DNA of 64,000 nt from Pseudomonadota bacterium (GTDB taxonomy: Bacteria > Pseudomonadota > Gammaproteobacteria > Burkholderiales > Burkholderiaceae_C): contig JAVHYA010000019.1 of the NCBI GenBank assembly GCA_031119395.1, positions 1 through 64,000 on the forward strand, written 5' to 3'. Position numbers and translations under genes: made by a program. The notes beneath the pieces were generated by a model. The model saw nothing but the letters and a program-made list of their open reading frames with translations. It searched no databases and had not been told where the DNA came from. Below, one piece after another: positions 11,090 to 20,195 of this stretch (positions are counted from its first letter, which is position 1; each line of letters opens with the position of its first letter).

Positions 11090-12067
11090 TCAATCCGTCT
11101 TGATGTTGGCGTCCGCCGCGACCTTCTTCCAGACCTGGATGTCGCGTGCGTTGATGGCGGCCTGCTGATCGCCCGGCAGGAAGTCGGCCGTGATGCCCAG
11201 CGCGAGCATCTTGTCGACCACCTCCTTGTCCTTGAGCGAGGCCTGCAGGGCGTCGGTCAGCCTGGCGAGGATGGGCTTGGGCACGTTCGCCGGTGCGTAC
11301 ATCACCCACGACAGCAGCTGGTCGAAGTCGATGCCCTGTTCCTTGTAGCTCGCCACGTCGGGCAGGCTGGGCGAGCGCTGCGTACACACGCCCAGCGCCT
11401 TGAGCTTGCCTTCCTTGACGAAGGGCGTGCCGGTGGCCATGTCGACCAGCCCCAGCTGGATGTGGCCGCCCATCATGTCGGTGACCAGCTTGTTGGTGCC
11501 GTTGAAGGGCACGTGCTGCAACTGCAGGCCGGCCTTCTGTGCCAGCACCTCGCCGCAGAAGTGGCCGGTGGATCCCATGCCCCAGCTGCCGTACTGGGTC
11601 GGATTCGGCCTCGACCTGGCCAGCGCGACGAATTCCTTGAGGTTGTTGGCGGGGAAGTCCGGCGTGGCCAGCATCACGATCGCGGAGGTGCCGATGCGAC
11701 CGACGACGCTGAAGTCCTTGACCGGGTCGTAGGCCAGCTTGCTGTACGTCACCGGCGCCAGCAGGTGGGTCGTCATGCCGCCGATCATGACCGTGTAGCC
11801 GTCCGGCGCCGAAACGGCCACGTGCTGCGTGCCGATGGTGCCGGCGGCACCCACGCGGTTCTCCACCACGATGGGCTGCTTGAGGCGCCGGCTCATCTGG
11901 TCGGCCAGCAGCCGGCCCAGCACGTCGCCGCCGCCGCCGGCGCCGAAGGGCAGGACCATCTTGATGGGCTTGCTGGGGTAGTCGGTGGCGGACTGCGCCG
12001 CGGCCGGCGCGCCGGCGACGAGCGCCACCGCGGCTGCGAATGGCAGCCAGAACGTCTTCTTCAGCAT
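11090..12067 (-). CDS. Bug/TctC-family tripartite tricarboxylate transporter binding protein
   Basis: 325 residues with a signal peptide ending near AAAQS. The mature start YPSKPIKMVLPFGAGGGGDVLGR is the hallmark of the Bug family: beta strand, then a Gly-rich carboxylate-binding loop. The start ATG at 12067 has AAGGAGA seven bases upstream; longer in-frame readings lack a signal peptide at their start. These periplasmic proteins bind small carboxylates or aromatic acids. No TctA/TctB membrane partners are in the window, which is common for this greatly expanded betaproteobacterial family. It lies inside the LacI-linked catabolic cluster. Confidence 0.9.
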   Translation of the reverse strand: MLKKTFWLPFAAAVALVAGAPAAAQSATDYPSKPIKMVLPFGAGGGGDVLGRLLADQMSRRLKQPIVVENRVGAAGTIGTQHVAVSAPDGYTVMIGGMTTHLLAPVTYSKLAYDPVKDFSVVGRIGTSAIVMLATPDFPANNLKEFVALARSRPNPTQYGSWGMGSTGHFCGEVLAQKAGLQLQHVPFNGTNKLVTDMMGGHIQLGLVDMATGTPFVKEGKLKALGVCTQRSPSLPDVASYKEQGIDFDQLLSWVMYAPANVPKPILARLTDALQASLKDKEVVDKMLALGITADFLPGDQQAAINARDIQVWKKVAADANIKTD

Positions 12068-12110
12068 GGCATGTCTCCTTCGTTGTGTCGTGATCGGTGC
12101 GCCGGCGGCC

Positions 12111-12902
12111 TCAGCCGAGCGAGACGCCGCCATCCACCACCAGTTCGACGCCGGTGACGTAGGCCGATTCGTCGCAGGCGAGGAAGACGGCGGCGTTGGC
12201 GATGTCCCAGGGCGAGCCCTGGCGGCCCATGGGGCAGCGTGCGTCGCGCTGCGCGCGGCCGGCCGCCGCGGCCTGCGGGTCGGCGTACAGCGCGGCGGCA
12301 TGCGGCGTGTCGATGAGGCCGGCGACGATCGCGTTGCAGCGCACCTGGTGCGGCGCGTACTGGCGGGCCACCACGCGGGTCATGTGGTTCAGCGCCGCCT
12401 TGGAGGTGCTGTACGACAGGAACTGCATCGGGCTCCACTTGCGGCTGGCGATCGAGGACATGTTGACGATCGAGCCGCCGCCCTGCCGGATCATGTGCGG
12501 CATGGCGGCGCGTGCGGCCAGCATGGCGCCGCGCAGGTTGACCTCGTGCACCCGGTCCCACGACGCCTCGGTGAGTTCCAGCAGGTCGCCGAAGGCCTCG
12601 ATGCCGACGTTGTTGTGCAGGATGTCGATGCGGCCGTGGCACTGCAGGGCGGTGTCGACCATGGCCTGCAGCTGCGCCGAACTGCGCACGTCGGCGACCA
12701 CGGCGCTGGCCTCGCCGCCCTCGGCCGCGATGCGGCGCACGGTCTCCTGCGCCGCATCGAGCGACAGGTCGGCGCACAGCACGCGCGCGCCCGCCCGCGC
12801 GAAGGCGATCGCACAGGCTGCGCCGTTGCTGGTGCCGTCGGCGGGCGTGCCGGCACCGACGACGATGGCCGCCTTGCCGGCCAGGCGCAGCGACGCGTTC
12901 AT
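12111..12902 (-). CDS. SDR-family oxidoreductase with altered cofactor loop
   Basis: 263 residues, short-chain dehydrogenase with Ser150, Tyr164 and Lys168 (YSTSK) as catalytic residues. Two motifs deviate from the family: the glycine loop reads [15 protein letters not shown] instead of TGxxxGIG, and NNAG is NNVG (97-100). The fold still looks complete and ends with the usual [11 protein letters not shown]. The ATG overlaps the stop of the upstream LacI gene (ATGA), so regulator and enzyme are coupled. Part of the 9-15 kb catabolic cluster. Confidence 0.87.
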   Translation of the reverse strand: MNASLRLAGKAAIVVGAGTPADGTSNGAACAIAFARAGARVLCADLSLDAAQETVRRIAAEGGEASAVVADVRSSAQLQAMVDTALQCHGRIDILHNNVGIEAFGDLLELTEASWDRVHEVNLRGAMLAARAAMPHMIRQGGGSIVNMSSIASRKWSPMQFLSYSTSKAALNHMTRVVARQYAPHQVRCNAIVAGLIDTPHAAALYADPQAAAAGRAQRDARCPMGRQGSPWDIANAAVFLACDESAYVTGVELVVDGGVSLG

Positions 12903-13966
12903 GCGGCCTTGCGGGCGGTGCGCGGCTTCGGTGCCACGCGCGCGGGGGCGGGCGCCAGCGGGGCGCAGGATTCGCGCAGCACCATCTGCGTGGTGATGAC
13001 GATGCGCTCGGCCTCGGTCGCCGGCGCGGCGGCACCGGGCAGGCGCTTGAGCATCAGCTCGGCCACGGCGGTGCCGACGGCCTCGAAGTCCCAGGTCAGC
13101 GAGGTGATGCCGGGCGAGAAGAGCTGCGACAGGTCGGTGTCGCCGATGCTGATGACGCTGGCGTCCTCGGGCGCGGTGAGGCCGGCGTGGCGAAGCCCCT
13201 GCAGCACGCCCGAGAGGATGCGCGTGCCCAGGCACACGAAGGCCGTGGGCCGCTCGGGGCCGGAGAGCAGCGCCAGGGTCTCGCTGAAGGCGAACTGCAT
13301 GGCCGACGGCTCGGCACGCACCAGCCGCGGCTCGGGCTGCAGGCCGCGTTCGGCGTAGGCTGCACGAAAGCCTGCGATCCGCTCGCGCCCGGGCCGCACG
13401 GCCTGGCCTGGCGTCATGAGCGCGATGCGGCGATGTCCCAGGTCGAGCAGGTAGCGGGTGGCCTGCAGGGCGCCGTGGAAATGGTCCACGTGCACGCCGC
13501 TGCCGCCGGCGTGGAAATCGCGGTCCAGCGCCACGGCCGGCAGGCCCTGCGCCACGAGGCCCTCGAACAGCTCCGGCCGCTCGCTCTGGCAGGGCGCGAG
13601 GATGATGCCGTCGACGCGCCGGCGGCGGAAGAAATCGATCATCGTGCGCTCGCGCGCCGCGTCGCTGTGCGTGTTGGCCAGCAGCAGGGCGCAGCCGTCG
13701 CGCTGCAGCCGGGCCTCCACCGCGTTCACGATGCGCGCATACAGCGGGTTCGACAGGTCCGACACCAGCAGCCCGACCACGCCCGTGCTGCGCGTGCGCA
13801 TGCTCTGGGCGATGGCGTCGGGCTCGTAGCCCAGCGCATCGGCGGCGGCCTGCACGGCCGCGATGGCGGCCTGGCTCACGCGCCCGGCGCGGTTGAGCGC
13901 GCGCGAGGCGGTGCCGATGGACACGCCGGCGCGCAGCGCCACGTCGCGGATGGTGGGGCGGCTCAT
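12899..13966 (-). CDS. LacI-family transcriptional regulator
   Basis: 355 residues. The N-terminal helix-turn-helix and hinge ([21 protein letters not shown]) are classical LacI type. A periplasmic-binding-protein-like effector domain (about 60-330) follows, and the tail is Ala/Pro/Arg-rich. It is co-directional with the SDR, Bug protein, second SDR and oxidoreductase. Two LacI-type palindromes with central AACGTT at 14698 and 14803 are the obvious targets. I infer it represses both the CMD-like gene and the divergent VOC gene until a pathway intermediate binds. Confidence 0.9.
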   Translation of the reverse strand: MSRPTIRDVALRAGVSIGTASRALNRAGRVSQAAIAAVQAAADALGYEPDAIAQSMRTRSTGVVGLLVSDLSNPLYARIVNAVEARLQRDGCALLLANTHSDAARERTMIDFFRRRRVDGIILAPCQSERPELFEGLVAQGLPAVALDRDFHAGGSGVHVDHFHGALQATRYLLDLGHRRIALMTPGQAVRPGRERIAGFRAAYAERGLQPEPRLVRAEPSAMQFAFSETLALLSGPERPTAFVCLGTRILSGVLQGLRHAGLTAPEDASVISIGDTDLSQLFSPGITSLTWDFEAVGTAVAELMLKRLPGAAAPATEAERIVITTQMVLRESCAPLAPAPARVAPKPRTARKAA

Positions 13967-14027
13967 TGGACAACCTCGGCGCGACGCGCTGCGGTGCGAG
14001 CCCCGTTGGCGGCGGTCGGGCGGGAGC

Positions 14028-14675
14028 TCATGCGTCGCCGTCGCCCGGCACGAAGGCCTGCACGACGCCCGGCGGAAAGCGGCGCGCGCCGTGCTCCAGC
14101 GGCACCGCCATGCTGTTGAGGAAGAAGGCGGCCATGTGATAGAAGCTGGCCGCCAGCACGAGCTCGACCACCTGGTCCTTGGGCCAGTGCGCCTGCAGGC
14201 CGGCCCAGGTGGCGTCACCCACCGTCGAATGGTGATGCAGCTCGTCGACCATGCGCACGACCAGGCGCTCCTTCTCGGTCCACAACGAGTCGCTCATCGC
14301 GGTGTTGCAGGTCAGCTCCATCACCTGCGCCTCGCTCAGGCCGCAGCGCTCGGCATAGATGCTCACGTGCATGCCCCATTCGTACTCGGAGCGGGTGAGG
14401 GCGCCGGTGCGGATGATGGCGATCTCGCGGTCGCGCTCGGACACGCTCCCCTTGAACAGCACCACGTGCGCCATCTGCTGGAAGGCCACCGCCAGCTTGG
14501 GTTCCTGCGCCAGCGTGAGGCGCAGGTTCTGCGGCGACAGCGTGCCGGAAAAGGCGGTGTTGCCGATCGCGCGGGCCGCCGCCTCGTCGTAGGGCGGGGC
14601 ACGCAGCGGCATGCGGCGCGAAACGGCGAGTTCCTGGGCGGTGCCGGGCAGCTCGGTGGGGGTGACGACGGACAT
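14028..14675 (-). CDS. carboxymuconolactone decarboxylase-like (AhpD fold) protein
   Basis: 215 residues from the ATG at 14675; an in-frame TTG at 14696 would add seven residues (PSNSSS-type leader) but overlaps the operator. The motif EYEWGMHVSIYAERCGL matches the E..W..H helix of the CMD/AhpD family, without a CxxC redox pair, so a decarboxylase/hydrolase-like role is likelier than peroxidase. It is first in the minus-strand unit running into the LacI gene (62-base gap). The palindrome 14698-14717 lies directly upstream, so expression is probably controlled by that regulator. Confidence 0.82.
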   Translation of the reverse strand: MSVVTPTELPGTAQELAVSRRMPLRAPPYDEAAARAIGNTAFSGTLSPQNLRLTLAQEPKLAVAFQQMAHVVLFKGSVSERDREIAIIRTGALTRSEYEWGMHVSIYAERCGLSEAQVMELTCNTAMSDSLWTEKERLVVRMVDELHHHSTVGDATWAGLQAHWPKDQVVELVLAASFYHMAAFFLNSMAVPLEHGARRFPPGVVQAFVPGDGDA

Positions 14676-14697
14676 GGATGAAGAATTTGATGGCAAT

Positions 14698-14717
14698 TTG
14701 TAGAAACGTTTCTACAA
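14698..14717. promoter_or_regulatory. LacI-type operator 1
   Basis: Perfect 20-bp palindrome TTGTAGAAACGTTTCTACAA with the central CG step flanked by A/T runs typical of LacI/PurR-family sites. It is 23 bases upstream of the CMD-like gene start. Confidence 0.75.
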
Positions 14718-14802
14718 CGTCGGCAAGTCTGCGCCGGTGCCTCGCGTGCTGGTATGAGTGCAAACCCGGGTGACGCGTGCCGGGCCTTTCTTTCCACAAT
14801 CA

Positions 14803-14816
14803 AGAAAACGTTTTCT
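14803..14816. promoter_or_regulatory. LacI-type operator 2
   Basis: Perfect 14-bp palindrome AGAAAACGTTTTCT sharing the GAAACGTTTC-like core with the site at 14698. It lies 15 bases before the VOC gene start, just upstream of the ribosome-binding site AGGAGC. The two sites are centred about 102 bp apart, a spacing that could allow looping. Confidence 0.72.
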
Positions 14817-14830
14817 CATCAGGAGCACGC

Positions 14831-15391
14831 ATGAGCCTTTTCTACGGCGGTGCACGGCAGGTCGGTTTCGTGGTGCGCGACATCGAGCGCGCGATGGCGC
14901 ACTGGAGCCGTGCGCTCGGCGTGGGGCCGTGGTTCTACAAGGCGGCGGTGGGCACCACCGAGTTCCGCTACTACGGCCAGGCGCAGACGCACCTGCCCGA
15001 CCTGTCGATCGCCCTGGCCAACTCGGGCGGCCTGCAGATCGAGCTGATCCAGCAGCGCAACGACGCGCCCTCGCTCTACCTCGACACCCTGCGCAAGAAC
15101 GGCGAATGCGCCCAGCACATCGCCTACTGGACCGAGGACCGCTACGACGCGATGCACGCGCAGCTCCTGGAGAGCGGGTATGTCGAGGGGCATGGCGGGC
15201 GCATGGGCACGCGCGGGCGGTTCGCGTATTTCGTGCATCCCGAGCTGCCCAGCGGCATGGTGGAGCTGTCGGAGACGACGGGCGGCAAGGGGGACTACTT
15301 CCGCCAGATCGCCGAGGCCGCGCGGACGTGGGATGGGCGCACCGATCCCATCCGCCAGATGGGTGCTTCGGCCGTGACCACCGGCGGCTGA
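14831..15391 (+). CDS. VOC (glyoxalase/bleomycin resistance) family protein
   Basis: 186 residues with a beta-alpha-beta-beta-beta VOC layout. It opens QVGFVVRDIERAMAHWSRALGVGPW, the standard first module, and a second half with GGRMGTRGRFAYFVHPELPSGMVEL. Candidate metal ligands include the His in AQHIAYW and Glu in VELSE. Strong AGGAGC site upstream of ATG 14831. It is transcribed away from the CMD/LacI/SDR unit, with a LacI-type operator between. Together they look like a small ring- or side-chain-degradation module; the reaction is not identifiable. Confidence 0.85.
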   Translation: MSLFYGGARQVGFVVRDIERAMAHWSRALGVGPWFYKAAVGTTEFRYYGQAQTHLPDLSIALANSGGLQIELIQQRNDAPSLYLDTLRKNGECAQHIAYWTEDRYDAMHAQLLESGYVEGHGGRMGTRGRFAYFVHPELPSGMVELSETTGGKGDYFRQIAEAARTWDGRTDPIRQMGASAVTTGG

Positions 15392-15449
15392 GGTCACCGG
15401 GGCCGCCACGGGCATCGCCATCGGGAGCGCGGCAGAATCGCCCGCTCCC

Positions 15450-15947
15450 ATGGCCAAGAAAGACAAGCCCCACGTCAGCGAGACCCCCGCCACCGCCGTG
15501 CTGCGCGCGGCGAAGGTCGCGTTCACCGAACATCCGTACGACTACCTGGAGCACGGCGGCGCGCAGCACAGCGCAGCCGTGCTCGGCTTCGATCCCTTCA
15601 CCGTCGTCAAGACGCTGGTGATGCAGGACCAGGACGCGAAGCCGCTGATCGTGCTGATGCACGGCAACCGCACGGTGTCGACCAAGAACCTCGCGCGCCA
15701 GATCGGCGCCAAGTCGGTCGAGCCGTGCAAGCCCGAGGTGGCGCAGCGCCATTCGGGCTACCAGGTCGGCGGCACCTCGCCCTTCGGCACGCGGCGCGAG
15801 ATGCCGGTGTTCATCGAATCGACGATCCTCGAGTTGCCGAAGATCCTCATCAACGGCGGCCGGCGCGGCTACCTCGTCGGCATCGATCCGCAGCTGTGCG
15901 TGCAGCTCCTGGGCGCCAGGCCGGTGCAGTGCGCGCTGGCAGAATGA
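15450..15947 (+). CDS. ybaK: Cys-tRNA(Pro)/Cys-tRNA(Cys) deacylase YbaK
   Basis: 165 residues matching the YbaK/EbsC trans-editing family throughout: [21 protein letters not shown], the conserved Lys in VVKTLVMQ, and [21 protein letters not shown]. It hydrolyses Cys-tRNA(Pro) made in error by prolyl-tRNA synthetase. Single-domain length is normal for stand-alone YbaK. It is 58 bases downstream of the VOC gene and 58 bases upstream of plsY, so it may share a transcript with plsY. Confidence 0.92.
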   Translation: MAKKDKPHVSETPATAVLRAAKVAFTEHPYDYLEHGGAQHSAAVLGFDPFTVVKTLVMQDQDAKPLIVLMHGNRTVSTKNLARQIGAKSVEPCKPEVAQRHSGYQVGGTSPFGTRREMPVFIESTILELPKILINGGRRGYLVGIDPQLCVQLLGARPVQCALAE

Positions 15948-16005
15948 CCGGCTTCCCCACGAGACAACCACGCGCGGCGTCATCCAGTCCGCGACGGAGC
16001 CCGCC

Positions 16006-16647
16006 TTGAGCCTTGAACTGCCTTCCCTGATCGCCATCGTCGTCGGCTACCTGCTGGGCTCGCTGTCCTTCGCCGTGATCGTGAGCAAGCTGCTCGGCAT
16101 GGACGACCCGCGCAGCTACGGCAGCGGCAACCCGGGCGCGACCAACGTGCTGCGGTCCGGCCGCAAGGGGGCGGCGCTGGCCACGTTGGTGCTCGATGCG
16201 CTCAAGGGTTGGCTGCCGGTGTTCGTCATCAACCAGTGGGGCGCGGCCTGGGGCCTGGGCGCGGGCACGGCGGCGCTCGCCGGCCTGGCGGCCTTCCTCG
16301 GGCACCTGTACCCGGTGTTCTTCCGCTTCCAGGGCGGCAAGGGCGTCGCCACGGCGGCGGGCGTGCTCTTCGGCATCGACTGGCTGCTGGGCCTGGCGAC
16401 GGGCGCGTCGTGGCTCATCATCGCCTTCTTCTTCCGCTACTCCTCGCTCGCCTCGCTGGTGGCCGCCTTCTTCGCGCCGGCCTACTATGTGCTGGGCGGC
16501 AAGATCGCCTGGCCGCTGCACCGCACCGTGCTCGCGGCCCTCATCGTCATGAGCCTGCTGCTGGCCTGGCGCCACCGCGAGAACATCCGGCGCCTGCTCG
16601 CCGGCACCGAATCGAAGCTCGGCAACAAAGCCAAGCCCACTCCCTGA
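16006..16647 (+). CDS. plsY: glycerol-3-phosphate acyltransferase PlsY
   Basis: 213 residues, integral membrane enzyme transferring acyl groups from acyl-phosphate to glycerol 3-phosphate, the first step of phospholipid synthesis. Family motifs are clear: [24 protein letters not shown] and [17 protein letters not shown]. Five or so membrane segments. The start is TTG at 16006, preceded by GGAG at a good distance; no ATG lies in the correct region. Length is normal for bacterial PlsY. Confidence 0.93.
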   Translation: MSLELPSLIAIVVGYLLGSLSFAVIVSKLLGMDDPRSYGSGNPGATNVLRSGRKGAALATLVLDALKGWLPVFVINQWGAAWGLGAGTAALAGLAAFLGHLYPVFFRFQGGKGVATAAGVLFGIDWLLGLATGASWLIIAFFFRYSSLASLVAAFFAPAYYVLGGKIAWPLHRTVLAALIVMSLLLAWRHRENIRRLLAGTESKLGNKAKPTP

Positions 16648-16661
16648 AGGAACGAGCAACC

Positions 16662-17015
16662 ATGCCTGCCATCCAACGCTTCCACGTCGGCCCGCGACTG
16701 TCCGAGATGGCCGTGCACAACGGCACGGTCTACCTGGCCGGCCAGGTGCCCGACGACACCACGCAGGACATCCGCGGCCAGACCGCGCAGGTGCTCGCGA
16801 TGGTCGACCGCCTGCTGGCCGAGGCCGGCAGCGACAAGACCCGCATCCTCATGACGCAGATCTTCCTGACCGACATCAGCGAGATCGCCGCGATGAACGA
16901 GGTGTGGGACGCCTGGGTCCCGGCCGGCCACACGCCGCCGCGCGCCACCGTGCAGGCGCAGCTGGCCAACCCGGCCTACAAGATCGAGATCGTGGTCAGT
17001 GCCTCGCAGGCATGA
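16662..17015 (+). CDS. RidA/YjgF family protein
   Basis: 117 residues, trimeric RidA fold. It resembles the branch that starts IQRFHVGPRLSEMAVHNGTVYLAGQVP rather than classical RidA. The invariant Arg expected to bind substrate carboxylate (PPRATVQAQL) is present, so an imine/enamine deaminase-like role is possible. AAGGAACG precedes the ATG, and the gene is 14 bases after plsY, so probably co-transcribed. Confidence 0.88.
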   Translation: MPAIQRFHVGPRLSEMAVHNGTVYLAGQVPDDTTQDIRGQTAQVLAMVDRLLAEAGSDKTRILMTQIFLTDISEIAAMNEVWDAWVPAGHTPPRATVQAQLANPAYKIEIVVSASQA

Positions 17016-17062
17016 GCTGATACGCCGCCGAAGACGGGAGAGACACCTCCTGGCGTGACGGG

Positions 17063-17821
17063 GTGAGGATGCACACGGGCCAGGACCACGACGTATCGCA
17101 CACGGGCGCGGCCCAGCCGATCGACCGCCTGTGGGCCTGGATGGAAGGGCGGCCCTTGCGGCGCGCGGTGGTGGCCGCGAGCGCCTTCCTCGTGGGCTTC
17201 ACCCTCCTGTTCGCCAGTTGGATCGGGGTGGCCATGTGGAGACGGTCGACGGAGCCGAACGCGGCTGCGGTGGCCTTGCTGTACGTGATCGTGCCCTTCC
17301 TGGCGGTGGTCGTGCTCGTTGCCGTGCAGCGGATGTCCTACCGCCTGTTTTGGAATCTCGAGCAGGCGACTCGTCGTGGCGAGTGGCTGCCGGGCGATCC
17401 CGTCCCGGCGCCGGGGCCACGCGGAACGCCCCCCGCGCCGCGGGTGCCCTGGCCGTGGACATTGCGCGTGCGGCACGCCCTGCTGTACGCGTCGGCGATC
17501 GGGGGCGTGCTGTACGCATTCATGCCCTACGAACACCAGGTCGACCTGGCGCGCCTGGTCTGGGACCTGGGCTCGGGCACCGCCACGCGGCGGCAACTGC
17601 CGGTGCTTCTCTTCGGCTACCTGCCCTTGCTTGCCTTCGGCCTCCTGGCCGTGGCACTGACGCATCGGTCTCGTCGGCGGCGCGACGCGGGGCTGCTGGA
17701 TGCGCGGGAGCAACTGATCCTGCGCGGCGAGGTGCACTGGCTGTCCTCCTTCGCCCTGGCGCTCGCGATGACGATCCTGCTGGCGCAGTTCTTCGGCCAC
17801 CTCATCATCGCCAAGCTCTGA
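17063..17821 (+). CDS. hypothetical multi-pass membrane protein
   Basis: 252 residues, with four or five hydrophobic segments: VVAASAFLVGFTLLFASWIG near 35-55, VALLYVIVPFLAVVVLVAV near 70-90, HALLYASAIGGVLYAF, VLLFGYLPLLAFGLLAVAL, and a C-terminal FALALAMTILLAQFFGHLII. A Pro-rich cytoplasmic loop lies near 110-130. No recognisable domain. The start is GTG 17063 or ATG 17069; neither has an ideal ribosome-binding site. Confidence 0.7.
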   Translation: MRMHTGQDHDVSHTGAAQPIDRLWAWMEGRPLRRAVVAASAFLVGFTLLFASWIGVAMWRRSTEPNAAAVALLYVIVPFLAVVVLVAVQRMSYRLFWNLEQATRRGEWLPGDPVPAPGPRGTPPAPRVPWPWTLRVRHALLYASAIGGVLYAFMPYEHQVDLARLVWDLGSGTATRRQLPVLLFGYLPLLAFGLLAVALTHRSRRRRDAGLLDAREQLILRGEVHWLSSFALALAMTILLAQFFGHLIIAKL

Positions 17822-17853
17822 AGCCGACCAGGCAACCCGGGGCGGGCCCGGCG

Positions 17854-18492
17854 TCAGAAGCGCTTTTCCAGCACCATCTGGTCGGCGTCGCGCCGCATCG
17901 AGAAGCGGCCGATGAAGCTGTTGCCCAGCAGCACGAAGGGCATGGGCTGCTGCGACACGACGGCGTCGACGTCATAGACCTCGACATCGCCCACGCGCAC
18001 CGACGACAGCTTCACGCGCCAGCCGCCGGTCACGCCGTTGGCGGTGTTGATCTGCACCGGCTGGCCCTTGGCGTAGTCCAGGCCGATGCGCTGCGCGTCG
18101 GCCAGCGACAGGGCGACCGAGGTCGCGCCGGTGTCGAGCATGAAATTGACGCTGCGGCCGTTGATGGCGCCCTGCGTCATGAAGTGGCCGCGGCTGTCGA
18201 CCGGCAGCACGATGCGCGTGCCGCCGGCGCTGCGCGCCGCGCCGCCGATGCTCACCGGCGAATCCATGCGCAGGGTGAGCCGCTTGCCGCCCGACTCGAC
18301 CACCGCCTGGTCGCCCTGCATGGCGATGAGTTTCACGCCCTGCACCGTCTCGCCCGGCGCCACGGTGCGCGGTGCGCCGCCATCGACCATCAGGATGGCG
18401 CGGCTGCCGATGCTGCCGGTCAGGGTGACCGACTGGGCAGCCGCCGACGCGCAGGCGGCGAGGAGGGCCGCCGCGGCCAGCAGGTTCTTCAC
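17854..18492 (-). CDS. retropepsin-like aspartic protease, clan AA (periplasmic)
   Basis: 212 residues with a signal peptide (MKNLLAAAALLAACASAAAQ). The active-site triad Asp120-Thr-Gly (FMLDTGATSVALS) and a second-half FVLLGNSFIGRFSMRRD are diagnostic of the single-domain TIGR02281-like retropepsin family, which would act as a dimer. LAAC near residue 14 could alternatively be a lipobox. It lies seven bases downstream of yajQ on the same strand. The substrate is unknown. Confidence 0.85.
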   Translation of the reverse strand: MKNLLAAAALLAACASAAAQSVTLTGSIGSRAILMVDGGAPRTVAPGETVQGVKLIAMQGDQAVVESGGKRLTLRMDSPVSIGGAARSAGGTRIVLPVDSRGHFMTQGAINGRSVNFMLDTGATSVALSLADAQRIGLDYAKGQPVQINTANGVTGGWRVKLSSVRVGDVEVYDVDAVVSQQPMPFVLLGNSFIGRFSMRRDADQMVLEKRF

Positions 18493-18499
18493 GGCGGCT

Positions 18500-18985
18500 T
18501 CAGTCCCTGAAGTTGTTGAAGGACAGCGGCAGGTCGGCCACGTCCTTCTTGATCAGCGCCATGGCGGCCTGCAGGTCGTCGCGCTTGGCGCCGGTCACGC
18601 GCACCGCGTCGCCCTGGATGGCGGCTTGGACCTTGAGCTTGCTGTCCTTGAGGATGCGCTGGATCTTCTTGCCGGTCTCGGCGTCGATGCCGTTCTTGAC
18701 CTTGATGACCTGCTTGACCTTGTCGCCGCCGGCCTTCTGCACGTCGCCCTTGTCGAGGAAGCGCACGTCCACGTTGCGCTTGGTGAGCTTGCCGCGCAGG
18801 ATGTCCTCGACCTGCTGGAGCTGGAAGTCGGCGTCGCCGGTGAGGGTGATGTCCTTGTCCTTGAGCTCGATCGCGGCGGCCGTGCCCTTGAAATCGAAGC
18901 GGGTGCCGATTTCCTTGGCGGCGTTGTCGACGGCGTTGCGGACTTCGACGAGGTTCGGCTCGCAAACGGTGTCGAAAGAGGGCAT
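18500..18985 (-). CDS. yajQ: YajQ family nucleotide-binding protein
   Basis: 161 residues, matching YajQ along its length: [35 protein letters not shown] and [20 protein letters not shown]. Two tandem RNA-binding-like domains; family members bind nucleotides including cyclic di-GMP. AGGAGAA upstream of ATG 18985. Divergent from murB with 66 bases between. Confidence 0.93.
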   Translation of the reverse strand: MPSFDTVCEPNLVEVRNAVDNAAKEIGTRFDFKGTAAAIELKDKDITLTGDADFQLQQVEDILRGKLTKRNVDVRFLDKGDVQKAGGDKVKQVIKVKNGIDAETGKKIQRILKDSKLKVQAAIQGDAVRVTGAKRDDLQAAMALIKKDVADLPLSFNNFRD

Positions 18986-19051
18986 GAAAAGGTTCTCCTG
19001 GGATGGCGCCCACGGCCGGAGGCGGCATGGGCCGAATGCGACAATTCTCCC

Positions 19052-20107
19052 ATGATCGTCCAGCGCAACGTCCCCCTGCAACCGCACAACAGCTTCGGCA
19101 TCGTGGCCCGTGCGCAGCAGCTGGTGCGCATCGCGAGCGAGGCCGACGTGGCGGCCGTCCTGGCCGACCCGGCGCTGCGCGAGATGCCGAAGTTCGTGCT
19201 CGGCGGCGGCAGCAACATCGTGCTCACGGGCGACGTGAAGCCGCTGGTGCTCAAGGTCGAGATCCCGGGCCGCCGTCTGGTCGACGACGGCGCCAGGGCC
19301 TGGATCGTCGAGGTCGGCGCGGGCGAGGTCTGGCACGACACGGTGCAGTGGCTGCTCGCGCAGGGCTGGCCGGGGCTGGAGAACATGGCGCTCATTCCCG
19401 GCACCGTGGGCGGGGCGCCGGTCCAGAACATCGGCGCCTATGGCGTCGAGCTGCAGGACCGTTTCGAGTCGCTGGACGGCATCGATCTCGTCACCGGCCA
19501 GCCCTTCACGCTCGATGCGGCGCAGTGCGCCTTCGGCTACCGCGATTCGGTCTTCAAGCACCCGGGCGATCCGGCCACCAACGCCTTCGGGCTGGCCGGC
19601 CGCGCGCTCATCACGCGGGTGCGCTTCCGGCTGCCCAAGCCGTGGAAGCCCGTGCTGGGCTACCTCGACCTGGAACGCAAGATGGCCGAGACCGGCGTGA
19701 CCGACCCGACGCCGATGCAGATCTTCGACTGGATCGTCGCCATCCGCCGCGCCAAGCTGCCCGACTGGCGCGTGCTGGGCAACGCCGGCAGCTTCTTCAA
19801 GAACCCGACCGTCACGCCCGAGCAGTGCGCCGACATCATCGCGCGCGACCCGAAGATCGTGCACTACCCGATGCCGGACGGCAGCATCAAGCTCGCCGCC
19901 GGCTGGCTCATCGATGCCTGCGGCTGGAAGGGCAAGTCGGTCGGCAACGCCGGCGTGTACGAGCGGCAGGCGCTGGTGCTGGTCAACCGCGGCGGCAGCG
20001 AACACCCGGCCACGGGCGGCGAGGTGATGACCCTGGCCAAGGCGATCCAGACCAGCGTCTACGAACGCTTCGGCATCCGGCTGGAGCCTGAGCCGGTCGT
20101 GGTCTGA
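19052..20107 (+). CDS. murB: UDP-N-acetylenolpyruvoylglucosamine reductase
   Basis: 351 residues. FAD-dependent reduction giving UDP-MurNAc in peptidoglycan synthesis. FAD-binding motifs [13 protein letters not shown] and [21 protein letters not shown], catalytic Ser in [11 protein letters not shown] and the C-terminal Glu in [10 protein letters not shown] mark the type I (E. coli-like) MurB. Length is normal. Starts at ATG 19052, divergent from yajQ. Confidence 0.95.
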   Translation: MIVQRNVPLQPHNSFGIVARAQQLVRIASEADVAAVLADPALREMPKFVLGGGSNIVLTGDVKPLVLKVEIPGRRLVDDGARAWIVEVGAGEVWHDTVQWLLAQGWPGLENMALIPGTVGGAPVQNIGAYGVELQDRFESLDGIDLVTGQPFTLDAAQCAFGYRDSVFKHPGDPATNAFGLAGRALITRVRFRLPKPWKPVLGYLDLERKMAETGVTDPTPMQIFDWIVAIRRAKLPDWRVLGNAGSFFKNPTVTPEQCADIIARDPKIVHYPMPDGSIKLAAGWLIDACGWKGKSVGNAGVYERQALVLVNRGGSEHPATGGEVMTLAKAIQTSVYERFGIRLEPEPVVV

Positions 20108-20195
20108 CACCGGCCTGGAGGAGGAGGGCGCCGCACCGGCAGGGCGGCGCGGCCTGAACGAAGACGCTTCGACACGGGGCGCGAGGAGGAATGGG

